Positions 8,123-17,602 are shown, numbered from the stretch's first letter. The stretch: 64,000 nucleotides of DNA from Arthrobacter sp. MA-N2 (GCF_000517125.1 NZ_KI912155.1:3536029-3600028); one strand, 5' to 3'. Notes: generated by a model not told the origin, from the letters alone. Program-made: numbers and translations.

Positions 8123-9370
8123 ATGAGCAACCCCCAAGCCCTGGCCCGCCGGCTGGGTACCTTTGACGCAGTCGTCATCGGACTGGGCTCCATGATTGGC
8201 GCCGGCGTCTTTGCGGCCTTCACTCCGGCAGCTTCCGCCGCAGGCTCGGGGCTGTTGCTCGGCCTCGTCGTCGCGGCCGCGGTGGCCTTCTGCAACGCGA
8301 CATCGTCCGCCCAGCTCGCGGCCGTCTACCCGACGTCGGGCGGAACATACATTTACGGTCGCGAACGGCTGGGACCGTGGGCCGGATTCGTGGCCGGGTG
8401 GGGCTTCGTGATCGGCAAGACGGCCAGTGCCGCGGCCATGGCCATGACCTTCGCTGCCTATGCCGCCCCGGCGGGGTGGGAACGACCCGTGGCGATCGCC
8501 GCCGTCGTCGTCCTCGCCGTGGTGAATTACCACGGCGTCACCCGGACCGCGGGCCTGACCCGCGTTCTGGTTCTCGCCGTGCTGGTGGCCCTCGCCATTG
8601 CTGTCGCAGCCTGCTGGGGAGGTTCCTCTCCCGCACCAGGCAACATTCTCGGCGATGGGCTGCTGGCACATGGCTGGTACGGGATTCTCCAATCGTCCGG
8701 TTTGCTGTTCTTCGCCTTCGCCGGTTACGCAAGGATCGCAACCATGGGGGAAGAAGTCCGCGATCCCCGACGCGCCATCCCGCGCGCCATCGGGATTGCT
8801 TTGGGAATCACGGTGGTTCTCTACGCCGTCATTGCCGTAACCCTTCTCGCGGCTCTGGGTCCGGACGGCGTGGCAGGCACGCCAACACCACTCGCCGTTG
8901 CGGTCGGAACCGGTTCCCTGCCGTGGGCCGTCCCCGTGGTCCGCGCAGGTGCCGCAGTAGCAGCCTTGGGTGCCCTGCTGGCACTCATCGCAGGCTTGGG
9001 ACGAACCACGCTCGCCATGGCCAGGCACCACGATCTGCCGCACTGGCTCGCGGCGGTCCATCCCCGCTATCGGGTCCCGCACAGGGCCGAAGTCGCCCTG
9101 GCCGTCGTGATCTGCATGATCGTAGCGGTCGCGGATTTGCGCGGCGCGATCGGCTTCTCCTCTTTCGGGGTGCTCATCTACTATCTGGTCGCAAATATTG
9201 CTGCGTTCACCCAGCCGGCCGAAAACCGCAAGTACCCCAAGGCACTCCAAGCGTTCGGGGCCTTGGCTTGCGTCGTCCTGGTAGCGACTCTCCCGCCGCT
9301 CTCAGCCGGCCTCGGCGTCGCCATGTTCGCCGTCGGAATCATCCTGCGCGCGGTCAGGATCAATCGCTAA
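8123..9370 (+). CDS. APC-superfamily amino acid permease
   Basis: A 415-aa protein of about 12 TM segments. TM1 carries the APC unwound-helix motif (GLGSMIGAGVFAAF, residues 21-34) that binds the substrate amino/carboxyl groups. TM6 contains FFAFAGYARIATMGEEV. These are hallmarks of APC transporters, probably amino acid-proton symport; the substrate is unknown. The start ATG follows GAAGGAGAAC. The gene is 82 bp downstream of mntH, and its 3' end overlaps the convergent MFS gene by 11 bp. Confidence 0.88.
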   Translation: MSNPQALARRLGTFDAVVIGLGSMIGAGVFAAFTPAASAAGSGLLLGLVVAAAVAFCNATSSAQLAAVYPTSGGTYIYGRERLGPWAGFVAGWGFVIGKTASAAAMAMTFAAYAAPAGWERPVAIAAVVVLAVVNYHGVTRTAGLTRVLVLAVLVALAIAVAACWGGSSPAPGNILGDGLLAHGWYGILQSSGLLFFAFAGYARIATMGEEVRDPRRAIPRAIGIALGITVVLYAVIAVTLLAALGPDGVAGTPTPLAVAVGTGSLPWAVPVVRAGAAVAALGALLALIAGLGRTTLAMARHHDLPHWLAAVHPRYRVPHRAEVALAVVICMIVAVADLRGAIGFSSFGVLIYYLVANIAAFTQPAENRKYPKALQAFGALACVVLVATLPPLSAGLGVAMFAVGIILRAVRINR

Positions 9371-10562
9371 CTTCAAAACCCGCTTTCCGGGCCGCGGTGG
9401 CGAGGCGCTCTCTCCGGGGCAGCCGCCGGGGCTCCCGGCCGGCCAACACCATCACAAGCAGCGCCAGGACGGTGAGCGCGGCACAGGTGGCAAACACCCC
9501 CTGGTAACCGATCGCCGTCGTCGACCCTAGGGCGATGACGGGACCTGACATGATAGCGCCGACGCGCCGTGTATTGGTGTACAGGCCGGAGGCCAGGCCC
9601 GGACGGGGAATGAGCCGCTGGAACAACGTCAACCCCACACCGGCCACAATCCCGAAGAACCAGGCGTTCAGCATCTGCAGCGCAATGAGGGTGGCAGGGT
9701 TGGAGACAAAGGCCATGGCTGCGTAGTAAGCGAATCCGGCCACGCATCCGGAAGCAATAAGTGCCCGGCTGGAGAAGCGCCGGGATAGCCGGCCGATAAG
9801 GAAGAGCGCAGGAATCTCAAGCGCGGCCGAGACGCCGAGTGCGATCCCGGCCCAGATGACATCCACGCCGAGCCCTCGAGTGACGAAAAGGCCCATGATG
9901 GACACTGCGGCACTGTTGGTGGCCTGCAGCGCGATAAAGCTGACCACGACGGCGGCGACACCCGTTTTTGAGAACAGTTGCCCGGCGTCGGCGTCGGCCC
10001 GGGGACGGGTCTCGATGGGGACCGACCGCCGCCGGTAAATCATGGCGGCCGTCGTGACGACATTGAGCACCGCAACTGCTCCGAGGGCAAGCAAGATCGC
10101 GCGATTGCCCAGGCCGCCCATGATGAACGTCGCCAAGGGCGGCCCCGCCACCCAGGCGAAGGAGACAATGGCGCGCGTGTTCACGACATCTGCGGTCCCT
10201 GCACCTGAATGCTTGAGATGCGCGAACAGGAGCGAACTGCCCACCCCCGCCGGACCGCCCAGGACTATCAAGCCCACGACGGCGATCGGCAGCGAAGTGC
10301 TCACCGCCAAGACTGCGGCCAAGACCAGGGTCAGAACTCCGCAAGCAAGCATGGGCCGGAGGTAATCCATTGCACGGTCCGCGTAAGCCGGCAACAGCAG
10401 GGAAGCCACGAAGCCGCTGGCGTTGTAGACCGCCAGCACCCAGCCCACTTCGGCCGGGCTCGCGTTGAACAGGGCCACCAGCAGGAGCGCCAGTGCTGGG
10501 TTGAGGAAGGCGAACTGGAGGCCCCACAACAGCGCGGCGGACGGAACGAGCAAACGCTTCAT
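9360..10562 (-). CDS. MFS transporter (sugar-efflux SET-like)
   Basis: A 400-aa protein with 12 predicted TM segments in two halves and a central cytoplasmic loop around YRRRSVPIETRPRADAD. The opening (ALLWGLQFAFLNPALALLLVALFNASPAEVGWVLAVYNASGF) resembles SetA/SetB-type sugar efflux permeases. The motif KHSGAGTADVVNTRAIVSFAWVAGPPLA in TM5 supports that branch. Substrate and direction are inferred from the family only. The 3' end overlaps the amino acid permease tail to tail. Confidence 0.8.
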   Translation of the reverse strand: MKRLLVPSAALLWGLQFAFLNPALALLLVALFNASPAEVGWVLAVYNASGFVASLLLPAYADRAMDYLRPMLACGVLTLVLAAVLAVSTSLPIAVVGLIVLGGPAGVGSSLLFAHLKHSGAGTADVVNTRAIVSFAWVAGPPLATFIMGGLGNRAILLALGAVAVLNVVTTAAMIYRRRSVPIETRPRADADAGQLFSKTGVAAVVVSFIALQATNSAAVSIMGLFVTRGLGVDVIWAGIALGVSAALEIPALFLIGRLSRRFSSRALIASGCVAGFAYYAAMAFVSNPATLIALQMLNAWFFGIVAGVGLTLFQRLIPRPGLASGLYTNTRRVGAIMSGPVIALGSTTAIGYQGVFATCAALTVLALLVMVLAGREPRRLPRRERLATAARKAGFEVSD

Positions 10563-10745
10563 GCCTCAACCGTAGAAGCCTTCCGGCCGGTGAAGGAGGC
10601 CCCATCATTACCTGTATCACCACGTCTCCTGGCTGGTCAGGGCCGATTACGGCGTGGTGTGCGATCAATTCCGTCTAACGCCACGGCTCGGACAAAACCA
10701 GAATCAGGTCTGGACGGCAGGAGTCGCACAGAGCAGGATTGAGCC

Positions 10746-11135
10746 ATGAGCACCCATGACGCACTCCTGAAGCAGGCCAGCATCACCGCCACGGAAGCCA
10801 CGCTGGTGGCCAAGTTCGAGATCGAGGGGAACATCCCTGGTTCCGGCGCCTTCGTTGTGGGCCTCGTAGCGGCGAGTCCGGACTATTCCTCTCAACGAAG
10901 ACTGGGAATCGAGTTCATGAACGGGGAGCCAATCGCTTTCTTCTCCTTTAACCACGACCAAAGCGCCGAAGAGAACTACGACCTCAACGGCGTTGAGCAC
11001 TCCGGAAACACCATTACGGGCAACTTTCCCCTCTCGGCGATCAACGGTCTCGGCAAAGGACACGTGATGACGGCCTTCAGCGAAGCGGACGGCCGGGAGT
11101 TCCAGTCCGGGGTCGCCGTCGAAGAGTCGCTCTAG
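10746..11135 (+). CDS. Hypothetical protein, 129 aa
   Basis: Encodes a soluble 129-residue protein (MSTHDALLKQASITATEATL...). It has alternating beta-type hydrophobic patterning and no signal peptide, TM segment or recognised motif. The ATG has only a weak upstream AGGA. It converges on pta with a 10-bp gap and sits at the edge of the stress-gene group, so it may belong with it, but no DosR-like box was found directly upstream. The function is unknown. Confidence 0.65.
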   Translation: MSTHDALLKQASITATEATLVAKFEIEGNIPGSGAFVVGLVAASPDYSSQRRLGIEFMNGEPIAFFSFNHDQSAEENYDLNGVEHSGNTITGNFPLSAINGLGKGHVMTAFSEADGREFQSGVAVEESL

Positions 11136-11145
11136 GACCGGACAC

Positions 11146-13287
11146 TCAGGTCCCATGGAGCCGCGCGCCGATTTCATCTCTTTGGGCGTGCGCGGACGGT
11201 GGCTCCGGGCTGGCGCTCACCGTCTGGGACTGTATCGCTGTGATGGCAACCGTGTTAATGATGTCTTCCACCGTTGAACCTCGGGAGAGATCATTGATTG
11301 GCTTGCGAAGACCCTGCAGGATGGGCCCGACGGCGACCGCCCCCGAGGACTGTTCCACCGCCTTGTAGGTGTTGTTGCCGGTGTTCAGGTCGGGGAAGAT
11401 GAACACCGTTGCTTGGCCGGCCACGGCGGATGCGGGCAGTTTGAAGTTGGCAATGGCCGCATCGACGGCGGCGTCGTACTGGATTGGTCCTTCAACGGGA
11501 AGGTCCGGCCGGGCTGCCCGGACCAAGTCAGTAGCGCGGCGCACTTTCTCCACTGCACCGCCTGCGCCCGAACCTCCCGTGGAATAGGACAGCATGGCTA
11601 CCCTGGGCTCCACGCCAAATTGTGAAGCGGTGTCCGCAGATGCGATCGCAATGTCGGCAAGCTGCCATTCCGTCGGTTCGGGAATGACGGCGCAGTCCCC
11701 GTAAACCAGGACACGGTCCGGGAAGAGCATGAAGAATACGGATGACACTGTGCGGACTCCGTCGCGGGTCTTCACGAATTCCAACGCCGGACGGATGGTG
11801 TTCGCCGTGGTGTGCGAAGCTCCGGAAACCATCCCGTCTGCCTCACCCAGTTGAACCATCATGGTGCCAAAGTAGGCACCCTCCATCATGATTTCCCGGG
11901 CGCGCGCCAAGCCCATTCCCTTGTGCGCCCGCAGTCGCTGGTACTCCTCGGCGAAACGCTCCCGGAGGCTCGACGTTGCCGGGTCCACAACGGCCAGCCC
12001 GTCAAGATCGATCCCCTGGGCCGCGGCCAGCCCATCCACGGCGGCCTTGTTCCCCAGGATGATCAGCTCGCAGACGTCCCGCCGGTGCAGCAGTTCAGCG
12101 GCACGGAGCACCCTGGCGTCCTCCCCTTCGGTCAAGACGATCCTGCGCTTCTGCACGCGGGCCCGTTCGATGAGTTCGTGCAGGAAACGCAAAGGGGTGA
12201 TGGTGGTGGGCCTGGGCAAGGACAACCTCTCCAGAACCTCGGCCTCGTCAACGCAGCGGACCCATGCGCCGAGTGCCGCAGCCACTTTGCGATGCTGGTT
12301 TGCATGGATTTCGCTGCGCACCCCGGCGACCAGGTGCGCTGTGGTGTACGTGCCGTTGTCGCTGGCGAATATCGGAAACGGGGCATGGTTGAGCAGCGGA
12401 CGAACATTGGCGTCAGCGGCCAAACCTTCGGTCAGGATCATGGCGCTGGGCGTGGGAAATTGAGGTGACAAGGCAGACGCCAAACATGCAACCATCACGT
12501 CTGCCCTGTCTCCGGGCACAATCACCAAGTCCCCTGCGCCGAGCCCACTCAGGAAATTTCCTACGTTCATGGCGGCCACCATGACCTGACCGACGTCGCG
12601 GTCAAGCTCGGTGCTGCCGGCCACCTGGCCGAGGCGAAGGGCAGCCGCTACGTCGCCTACCGTGGGCCGCGAAATTTCTGCGATTTCCGGGATGACGTAG
12701 ACGGGGCGCCTGCTGGCGCCTGGGCGCAACGCGGCATGAATGTCGCCGACGGCACCGGCGTCGGCCCGATTGACCATGACAGACAGAAGAGAACAGTGCA
12801 TCGAGGCCAGCTGCTTGCGAGCCACGTCGACGGCGTCCGCGGTTTCGTCCGGGGACAAACCCTTGGCGCCCACCACCGCCAGGACGGGCAATCCCAGATT
12901 GTTGGCCAGCCGGACATTCAGGTCGAATTCGGCGGCCGCGTCGTGTCCCCTCAGGTCTGAGCCATCGACGATCACCACATCACATTGCTTCGCGATCTGG
13001 CCGTATTTCACGACGGCATCCCCGAATATCTCGTCGCCTTTGCCGGCTCCCAGCATGCCAAGGGCCGCTGAGAGGGTGATTCCACCCAGGCAGACGGATG
13101 GGTCGAGCCCGTACATCTGCCGAAGCATGAGAATCATCGGATCGTGGTCGGCGTCGATGCCCTCGACAATCGGGCGGAAGAAGCCGATCCTGTCGGCATG
13201 GCGATGCAAGGTGTCGGCCAGTCCCAGGCAAACCAGTGATTTGCCGGATTCCGGCGCAACAGCGCTCACGTAAATCCCGGTGACCAT
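11146..13287 (-). CDS. pta: Phosphate acetyltransferase (long form with N-terminal P-loop and DRTGG domains)
   Basis: A 713-aa protein converting acetyl-CoA and phosphate to acetyl phosphate and CoA. The N-terminal domain starts VTGIYVSAVAPESGKS, a dethiobiotin-synthetase-like P-loop fold (K16). A DRTGG-type region follows. The C-terminal third (about 375-700) is the PTA_PTB catalytic domain, with ILTEGEDARVLRAAELL, MVSGASHTTANTIRPALEF and TVFIFPDLNTGNNTYKAV. Length matches the long Pta family. The usual partner ackA is not adjacent. Palindromes resembling DosR boxes lie 67-82 and 103-117 bp upstream. Acetyl-phosphate formation here fits fermentative or overflow metabolism under low oxygen. 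Confidence 0.95.
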   Translation of the reverse strand: MVTGIYVSAVAPESGKSLVCLGLADTLHRHADRIGFFRPIVEGIDADHDPMILMLRQMYGLDPSVCLGGITLSAALGMLGAGKGDEIFGDAVVKYGQIAKQCDVVIVDGSDLRGHDAAAEFDLNVRLANNLGLPVLAVVGAKGLSPDETADAVDVARKQLASMHCSLLSVMVNRADAGAVGDIHAALRPGASRRPVYVIPEIAEISRPTVGDVAAALRLGQVAGSTELDRDVGQVMVAAMNVGNFLSGLGAGDLVIVPGDRADVMVACLASALSPQFPTPSAMILTEGLAADANVRPLLNHAPFPIFASDNGTYTTAHLVAGVRSEIHANQHRKVAAALGAWVRCVDEAEVLERLSLPRPTTITPLRFLHELIERARVQKRRIVLTEGEDARVLRAAELLHRRDVCELIILGNKAAVDGLAAAQGIDLDGLAVVDPATSSLRERFAEEYQRLRAHKGMGLARAREIMMEGAYFGTMMVQLGEADGMVSGASHTTANTIRPALEFVKTRDGVRTVSSVFFMLFPDRVLVYGDCAVIPEPTEWQLADIAIASADTASQFGVEPRVAMLSYSTGGSGAGGAVEKVRRATDLVRAARPDLPVEGPIQYDAAVDAAIANFKLPASAVAGQATVFIFPDLNTGNNTYKAVEQSSGAVAVGPILQGLRKPINDLSRGSTVEDIINTVAITAIQSQTVSASPEPPSAHAQRDEIGARLHGT

Positions 13288-13353
13288 ACGGTTTGTCCCC
13301 TGTCCTCGCTGAATCGGCTGTGGTCAGGATCGCCCGTATCCTCACGGTTGGCC

Positions 13354-13369
13354 AGTGCCAAAGGTCATT
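13354..13369. promoter_or_regulatory. DosR/DevR-like box, pta side
   Basis: AGTGCCAAAGGTCATT lies in the divergent pta/PPOX intergenic region. Its reverse complement fits the pattern (G/A)TGACCTTTGGC(A/C)CT seen in the other boxes of the window. This is the weakest half-site pair of the set. Confidence 0.4.
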
Positions 13370-13389
13370 TCGTCGGGCGAAAATGAATC

Positions 13390-13404
13390 GGGTCCTTGTG
13401 CCCT
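13390..13404. promoter_or_regulatory. DosR/DevR-like box, PPOX side
   Basis: GGGTCCTTGTGCCCT lies 36 bp before the PPOX start codon. It matches the GGGxCyTTxGxCCCT layout of mycobacterial DosR operators. Identified by eye. Confidence 0.5.
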
Positions 13405-13440
13405 AGTTGCCCGTCGGAACAACGCCCTAGCATGGGCAGC

Positions 13441-13911
13441 ATGACTAGCAAAGACAACATCCCAACGGCGGACATCCTTGAGCCTCAGGAGTGCTGGAGG
13501 CTGCTCGCCGAATCATCAGTGGGGCGCCTGGCGCTCACCGTGGACGGCCATCCGGATATCTTCCCCGTGAACTACAAGGTGGATGGCGAATCCCTCGTGT
13601 TCCGGACGGGGACAGGCACCAAGCAGGAAGCCATCGACGCCGATTCCACCGTCGCTTTGGAAGCCGACAGCGTGAGTGCCGAGTTCGGCGTGGCGTGGAG
13701 CGTCGTCGTCAGAGGAAAGGCCCGGAAGGAGACATCGCCGGGACCAGCCCTTGATTCAATCAGCCGCTCTTTGTTCCCGTGGCAAGGGATCGGGAAGGAC
13801 TATTTGATCAGAATCGTCCCGGAATCGGTGACGGGACGGCGATTCACGCTGACCCAGCCTATGAGATGGACCTCTCCGCTCGACGAGGCAACCCGCGCTG
13901 GTATGGAATAA
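13441..13911 (+). CDS. Pyridoxamine 5'-phosphate oxidase-fold (PPOX) flavin/F420-type protein
   Basis: A 156-aa split-barrel protein. The segment CWRLLAESSVGRLALTVDGHPDIFPVNYKVDGESLVFRTGTGTK is typical of the small PPOX family (DUF-type flavin or deazaflavin-binding proteins). Such proteins often lie next to universal stress proteins and in DosR-type regulons. The catalytic substrate is unknown. ATGs at 13432 and 13441 are both possible; neither has a strong ribosome binding site, and MTSKDN (13441) is preferred. Divergent from pta, with two DosR-like boxes between. Confidence 0.83.
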   Translation: MTSKDNIPTADILEPQECWRLLAESSVGRLALTVDGHPDIFPVNYKVDGESLVFRTGTGTKQEAIDADSTVALEADSVSAEFGVAWSVVVRGKARKETSPGPALDSISRSLFPWQGIGKDYLIRIVPESVTGRRFTLTQPMRWTSPLDEATRAGME

Positions 13912-13920
13912 ACCCTATGT

Positions 13921-13948
13921 AGTCAGCGCAACAGTAGTCAGCGCAACA
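13921..13948. repeat. Tandem duplication across the stop codon of the alcohol dehydrogenase
   Basis: AGTCAGCGCAACA occurs at 13921-13933 and again at 13936-13948, a 15-bp period. The second copy contains the stop codon (13938-13940) and last codons of the minus-strand dehydrogenase; the first lies just beyond the stop. Confidence 0.85.
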
Positions 13949-14942
13949 TGTCGAGCACAGCTGATCCGGTGATGCGGTCGGTGGACAAGTCCTTCAAGGC
14001 CTTGTCGGCCGCGGTCATCGGATAGATGGTTGTGGTCGGGGCCAGCGGAATCTCTGCGGCCAAAGCCAGGAATTCATCTCCGTCTTCCCGGGTGTTCGCT
14101 GTGACGCTGAGCAGCTGCTTCTCGTTGAAGAGGTCCCGTTGGTAGTTGAGCGCAGGAATGTCGCTGAGATGGATTCCTGCCACGGCCAAGGTTCCTCCGC
14201 GGTCCAAAGCCTGCAAGGCCGCCGGCACGAGCTCCCCGACCGGGGCGAACAGTATCGCGGAATCCAGCGAATCGGGTGGGCTGTCGTAGGGGCCCCCGAC
14301 AAACACGGCTCCCAGTTCGCGCGCCAATGAACGGGCCGCCGCCGATCTGGTCATCACATACACCGACGCACCCTGGTGGCGTGCGATCTGCGCGGTGAGG
14401 TGGGCCGATCCGCCGAAACCATAGATGCCCAAGCGTCCGCCTTGTGGAACGGCTGCCCGCTTGAGAGCGCGATACCCGATGATCCCTGAACACAACAAAG
14501 GGGCTGCCTGCTCGTCGGTAAAGACCGGCGGGATGGCGTATGCGAAGTCTTCCGCCACGGTCAGCCGCTCCGCGTATCCGCCATCTCGGTCCCATCCGGT
14601 AAACGTGGGCGAGATGCACAGATTCTCGTCTCCACGAAGGCAATACCGGCAGGATCCGCAGCTTTTCCCGAGCCAGGCTACGCCAACCCTGTCGCCGGGC
14701 CTGAACCGTGTACAACCTTCCCCCGCTTCGAGGACGGTGCCAACCGCTTCGTGGCCGGGGATCACGTTGGGGCGCCGTGGCATGAGGTCGCCCTCGGCCA
14801 GGTGAAGATCAGTCCGGCATACCCCGCACATATGGACCCGGACCAGCAGCTCTCCCGGTGCCGGTACTGGATCCGGACGCTCACCCCATACAAGTGGCAT
14901 TGAATCAATCGGGCCCGGTTGGCCCACCCACCACGCGCGCAT
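13938..14942 (-). CDS. Zinc-binding alcohol dehydrogenase (AdhA-like)
   Basis: A 334-aa medium-chain dehydrogenase. The catalytic zinc region reads MCGVCRTDLHLAEGD and GHEAVG. The structural zinc cluster is CGSCRYCLRGDENLC. The Rossmann motif is shortened/atypical (GIYGFGGSAHLTAQIA), as in the AdhA-like 'zinc-binding alcohol dehydrogenase family'. AGGAGG sits 5 nt before the ATG. Probable role is NAD(H)-dependent aldehyde/alcohol interconversion, useful for redox balance when respiration is limited. It is divergent from the PEP synthase gene, sharing two DosR-like boxes in the 251-bp spacer. Confidence 0.9.
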   Translation of the reverse strand: MRAWWVGQPGPIDSMPLVWGERPDPVPAPGELLVRVHMCGVCRTDLHLAEGDLMPRRPNVIPGHEAVGTVLEAGEGCTRFRPGDRVGVAWLGKSCGSCRYCLRGDENLCISPTFTGWDRDGGYAERLTVAEDFAYAIPPVFTDEQAAPLLCSGIIGYRALKRAAVPQGGRLGIYGFGGSAHLTAQIARHQGASVYVMTRSAAARSLARELGAVFVGGPYDSPPDSLDSAILFAPVGELVPAALQALDRGGTLAVAGIHLSDIPALNYQRDLFNEKQLLSVTANTREDGDEFLALAAEIPLAPTTTIYPMTAADKALKDLSTDRITGSAVLDMLR

Positions 14943-14991
14943 TGATGCCTCCTCTTTTCCGTCAGTCTGTTCCAGAGGCTCCGCGGCGGGT

Positions 14992-15007
14992 AGGGCCCAA
15001 GGTCCCC
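14992..15007. promoter_or_regulatory. DosR/DevR-like box, adh side
   Basis: AGGGCCCAAGGTCCCC, i.e. GGGGACCTTGGGCCCT on the minus strand, lies 50 bp before the dehydrogenase start. It is one of the best matches in the window to the mycobacterial GGGACTTTNGGCCCT-type operator. Confidence 0.6.
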
Positions 15008-15021
15008 CACGGCTCCGCGAT

Positions 15022-15037
15022 GGTGTCTTTGTCCCCT
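15022..15037. promoter_or_regulatory. DosR/DevR-like box, PEP synthase side
   Basis: GGTGTCTTTGTCCCCT lies 15 bp from the previous box and 157 bp before the PEP synthase start. It has the same central TTTG and C-rich right half as the other boxes. Paired sites are common at DosR promoters. Confidence 0.45.
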
Positions 15038-15193
15038 AGTCGACAACCATCCCCGGGTGTTGACTCGAAATGTCCGGGAACGCCCCGTCCCGGCCAGCGG
15101 TCCTTGCCGAAGCCAGTCTCGATGCTGACCTCCGCGTCACTCATAGGCCACGGCTTCCTGAGACGAATATCCGAAATGTATCAAGGAGAAATC

Positions 15194-17602
15194 ATGATGG
15201 ATGCACGCAGCGTGGTCTGGCTGGAGGACGTAAGAGCCACGGATGTCCCGGAAGTCGGTGGAAAGAATGCCTCGTCGGGAGAAATGATCCACGCCCTGGC
15301 CAGCGAGGGAATCAGGGTCCCGGACGGGTTCGCTACGACCGCTGCCGCATTTCGGAATTTCCTGTCATGGAACCAACTGGGGCCGCGGCTATCAAAGGTT
15401 GCCTCGGACTACCAGGAAGGGACGCTGAACCTAAGAAGCACCGGCGCGGCCATGCGCTCCATGGTTCTCGACGGGAAGATTCCCCCTGATCTTGAGGAGG
15501 GCATTCGAGCAAAATACCGCGAACTGGCTGCGCGCGCGGGTCGCCACGATCCCGCCGTCGCGGTCCGAAGCAGCGCGACGGCGGAAGACCTTCCGGATGC
15601 CAGTTTCGCCGGTCAGCAGGAAACTTTCCTCAATGTGAGGGGCGAACAACAATTGCTGGATGCGTGCTTGCGCTGCTTTGCGTCATTGTTTACAGACCGC
15701 GCAATTACCTACCGCGAACTGATGAATTTTGGCGAATCCGGCGTAGCACTTTCCGTCGGCGTTCAACTGATGGTCCGGTCCGACATCGGAGCGTCGGGCG
15801 TCATGTTCTCGCTCGACACCGAAACCGGTTTTCCGCGCGCAGCCGTGATCAGCGCCAACTGGGGACTGGGCGAGACCGTGGTCCAAGGTACGGTCAACCC
15901 TGACAAGTACGGCGTATTCAAGCCCCTGCTTGCCTCCCCTACGCTCTCGCCTGTCATCGAAAAGACCAAAGGCACCAAGCTGCAGAAGCTGGTCTACCGG
16001 ACCGGCGACGATGGCGGGACAGTAATGGTGGACAACACCGAATCCGAGCAACAAGCATTTGTCCTGCAAGATCAGGACATCGTCCAACTTGCCCGGTGGG
16101 CAGTCCGGATTGAGAACCATTATGGATGTCCCATGGACATGGAATGGGCCAAGGACGGAGAATCCGGCGAACTTTTCATAGTCCAAGCCAGGCCGGAGAC
16201 GGTTCAGGCCCGCAAGAGCAGCACACTGCTGGTGACACACCATCTAACGGGACAGGGACGTCTTCTGGTCGAAGGCGCCGCTATCGGCGACTCCATCTCC
16301 TCAGGACCAGCCTGCGTCATCAGGCAAGCCTCGGACATCGACCGTTTCATCGACGGCGCCGTGCTGGTCACGGAACAAACCGATCCAGACTGGGTGCCCG
16401 TTATGAAACGCGCCCGCGCCATTATTACGGACCGGGGTGGAGCTACCAGCCACGCGGCCATCGTGAGCCGCGAACTCGGTATCACGGCTGTCGTGGGGAC
16501 TTCCAGCGCGACGTCCGTCATTGAGGATGGACAATCGGTCACCGTGTCGTGCGCTGACGGCGACACCGGGCATGTCTACGACGGGATTTTGGCAAGCACC
16601 ACGGAGGAAGTGGACCTCGGCTCTCTTCCACCAACACGAACCGATGTCATGCTGACCATCGCGAGCCCTTCAGCGGCATTCAAATGGTGGCGCCTGCCCG
16701 CACAGGGTATCGGACTGGCACGCATGGAATTTGTCATCAATGACATGGTCCGGATTCACCCGATGGCAGCAGCATTTCCCGGGCGAATCACCAGCGTCGA
16801 GGAACGCCGAGCGGTTGCTGAATTGGCGAAGGGTTACAACGACCCGGCGGAATACTTCGTGGAGACCCTCGCGCGCGGGCTTGCCAAGCTCGCTGCACCG
16901 TTCTTCCCCGCGCCAGTAATCGTGAGGTTGAGCGACTTCAAGACCAATGAATACGCACACTTGATCGGAGGCTCCGCATTCGAGCAAGCGGAAGCGAATC
17001 CCATGATCGGCTTCCGGGGTGCGTCCCGCTACTACCATCCAAAATACCGGGCCGGCTTCGATCTTGAGTGCGCGGCAATCAAGAGGCTCCGCGAACACTG
17101 CGGTTTCAAAAATGCGATGGTGATGGTGCCCTTCTGCCGGACGGTGGATGAAGCAGACCGCGTCTTGGCTGTGATGGCAGAGAACGGTTTGGTCCGGGGA
17201 GAAAACGGGCTTCAGATCTACATGATGTGCGAAATCCCCTCAAACGTCATCCTGGCTGAGCAGTTTGCCGCCCGGTTCGACGGATTCTCCATAGGATCCA
17301 ACGACCTCACACAACTGGTCCTGGGCGTTGACCGCGACTCTGCACAATTGGCTGCCCTGTTTGACGAACGGAACGAGGCCGTGATGGCCATGATTCGGGA
17401 CGTTATCCGCAAGGCGCACGCGTCCGGCATCAGGATAGGAATATGCGGGCAAGGTCCCAGTAACTATCCGGAGTTTGCTGAGTTCTTGGTTGCCGAAGGA
17501 ATTGATTCCATCTCGCTCAACCCGGATAGCTTCCTTCGCACGCTCCCGCGCATTGCGGCGGCTGAGGCGATCTCTGTCCAGGCGATCACTCCCGGGTCCT
17601 GA
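15194..17602 (+). CDS. ppsA: Phosphoenolpyruvate synthase (PEP/pyruvate dikinase family)
   Basis: An 802-aa enzyme interconverting pyruvate, ATP and water with PEP, AMP and phosphate. Order: ATP-grasp nucleotide-binding domain (1-340, with PEVGGKNASSGEM and AVRSSATAEDLPDASFAGQQETFLNV), swivelling phosphohistidine domain (ITDRGGATSHAAIVSRELG, H420), and C-terminal TIM-barrel PEP-binding domain with the catalytic cysteine C751 (GICGQGPSNYPEF). All catalytic elements are present. AAGGAG precedes the ATG. Homologues occur in DosR-type regulons of other actinobacteria, where PEP synthase may run toward pyruvate/ATP. It heads a rightward stretch followed by pfkB. Confidence 0.92.
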   Translation: MMDARSVVWLEDVRATDVPEVGGKNASSGEMIHALASEGIRVPDGFATTAAAFRNFLSWNQLGPRLSKVASDYQEGTLNLRSTGAAMRSMVLDGKIPPDLEEGIRAKYRELAARAGRHDPAVAVRSSATAEDLPDASFAGQQETFLNVRGEQQLLDACLRCFASLFTDRAITYRELMNFGESGVALSVGVQLMVRSDIGASGVMFSLDTETGFPRAAVISANWGLGETVVQGTVNPDKYGVFKPLLASPTLSPVIEKTKGTKLQKLVYRTGDDGGTVMVDNTESEQQAFVLQDQDIVQLARWAVRIENHYGCPMDMEWAKDGESGELFIVQARPETVQARKSSTLLVTHHLTGQGRLLVEGAAIGDSISSGPACVIRQASDIDRFIDGAVLVTEQTDPDWVPVMKRARAIITDRGGATSHAAIVSRELGITAVVGTSSATSVIEDGQSVTVSCADGDTGHVYDGILASTTEEVDLGSLPPTRTDVMLTIASPSAAFKWWRLPAQGIGLARMEFVINDMVRIHPMAAAFPGRITSVEERRAVAELAKGYNDPAEYFVETLARGLAKLAAPFFPAPVIVRLSDFKTNEYAHLIGGSAFEQAEANPMIGFRGASRYYHPKYRAGFDLECAAIKRLREHCGFKNAMVMVPFCRTVDEADRVLAVMAENGLVRGENGLQIYMMCEIPSNVILAEQFAARFDGFSIGSNDLTQLVLGVDRDSAQLAALFDERNEAVMAMIRDVIRKAHASGIRIGICGQGPSNYPEFAEFLVAEGIDSISLNPDSFLRTLPRIAAAEAISVQAITPGS

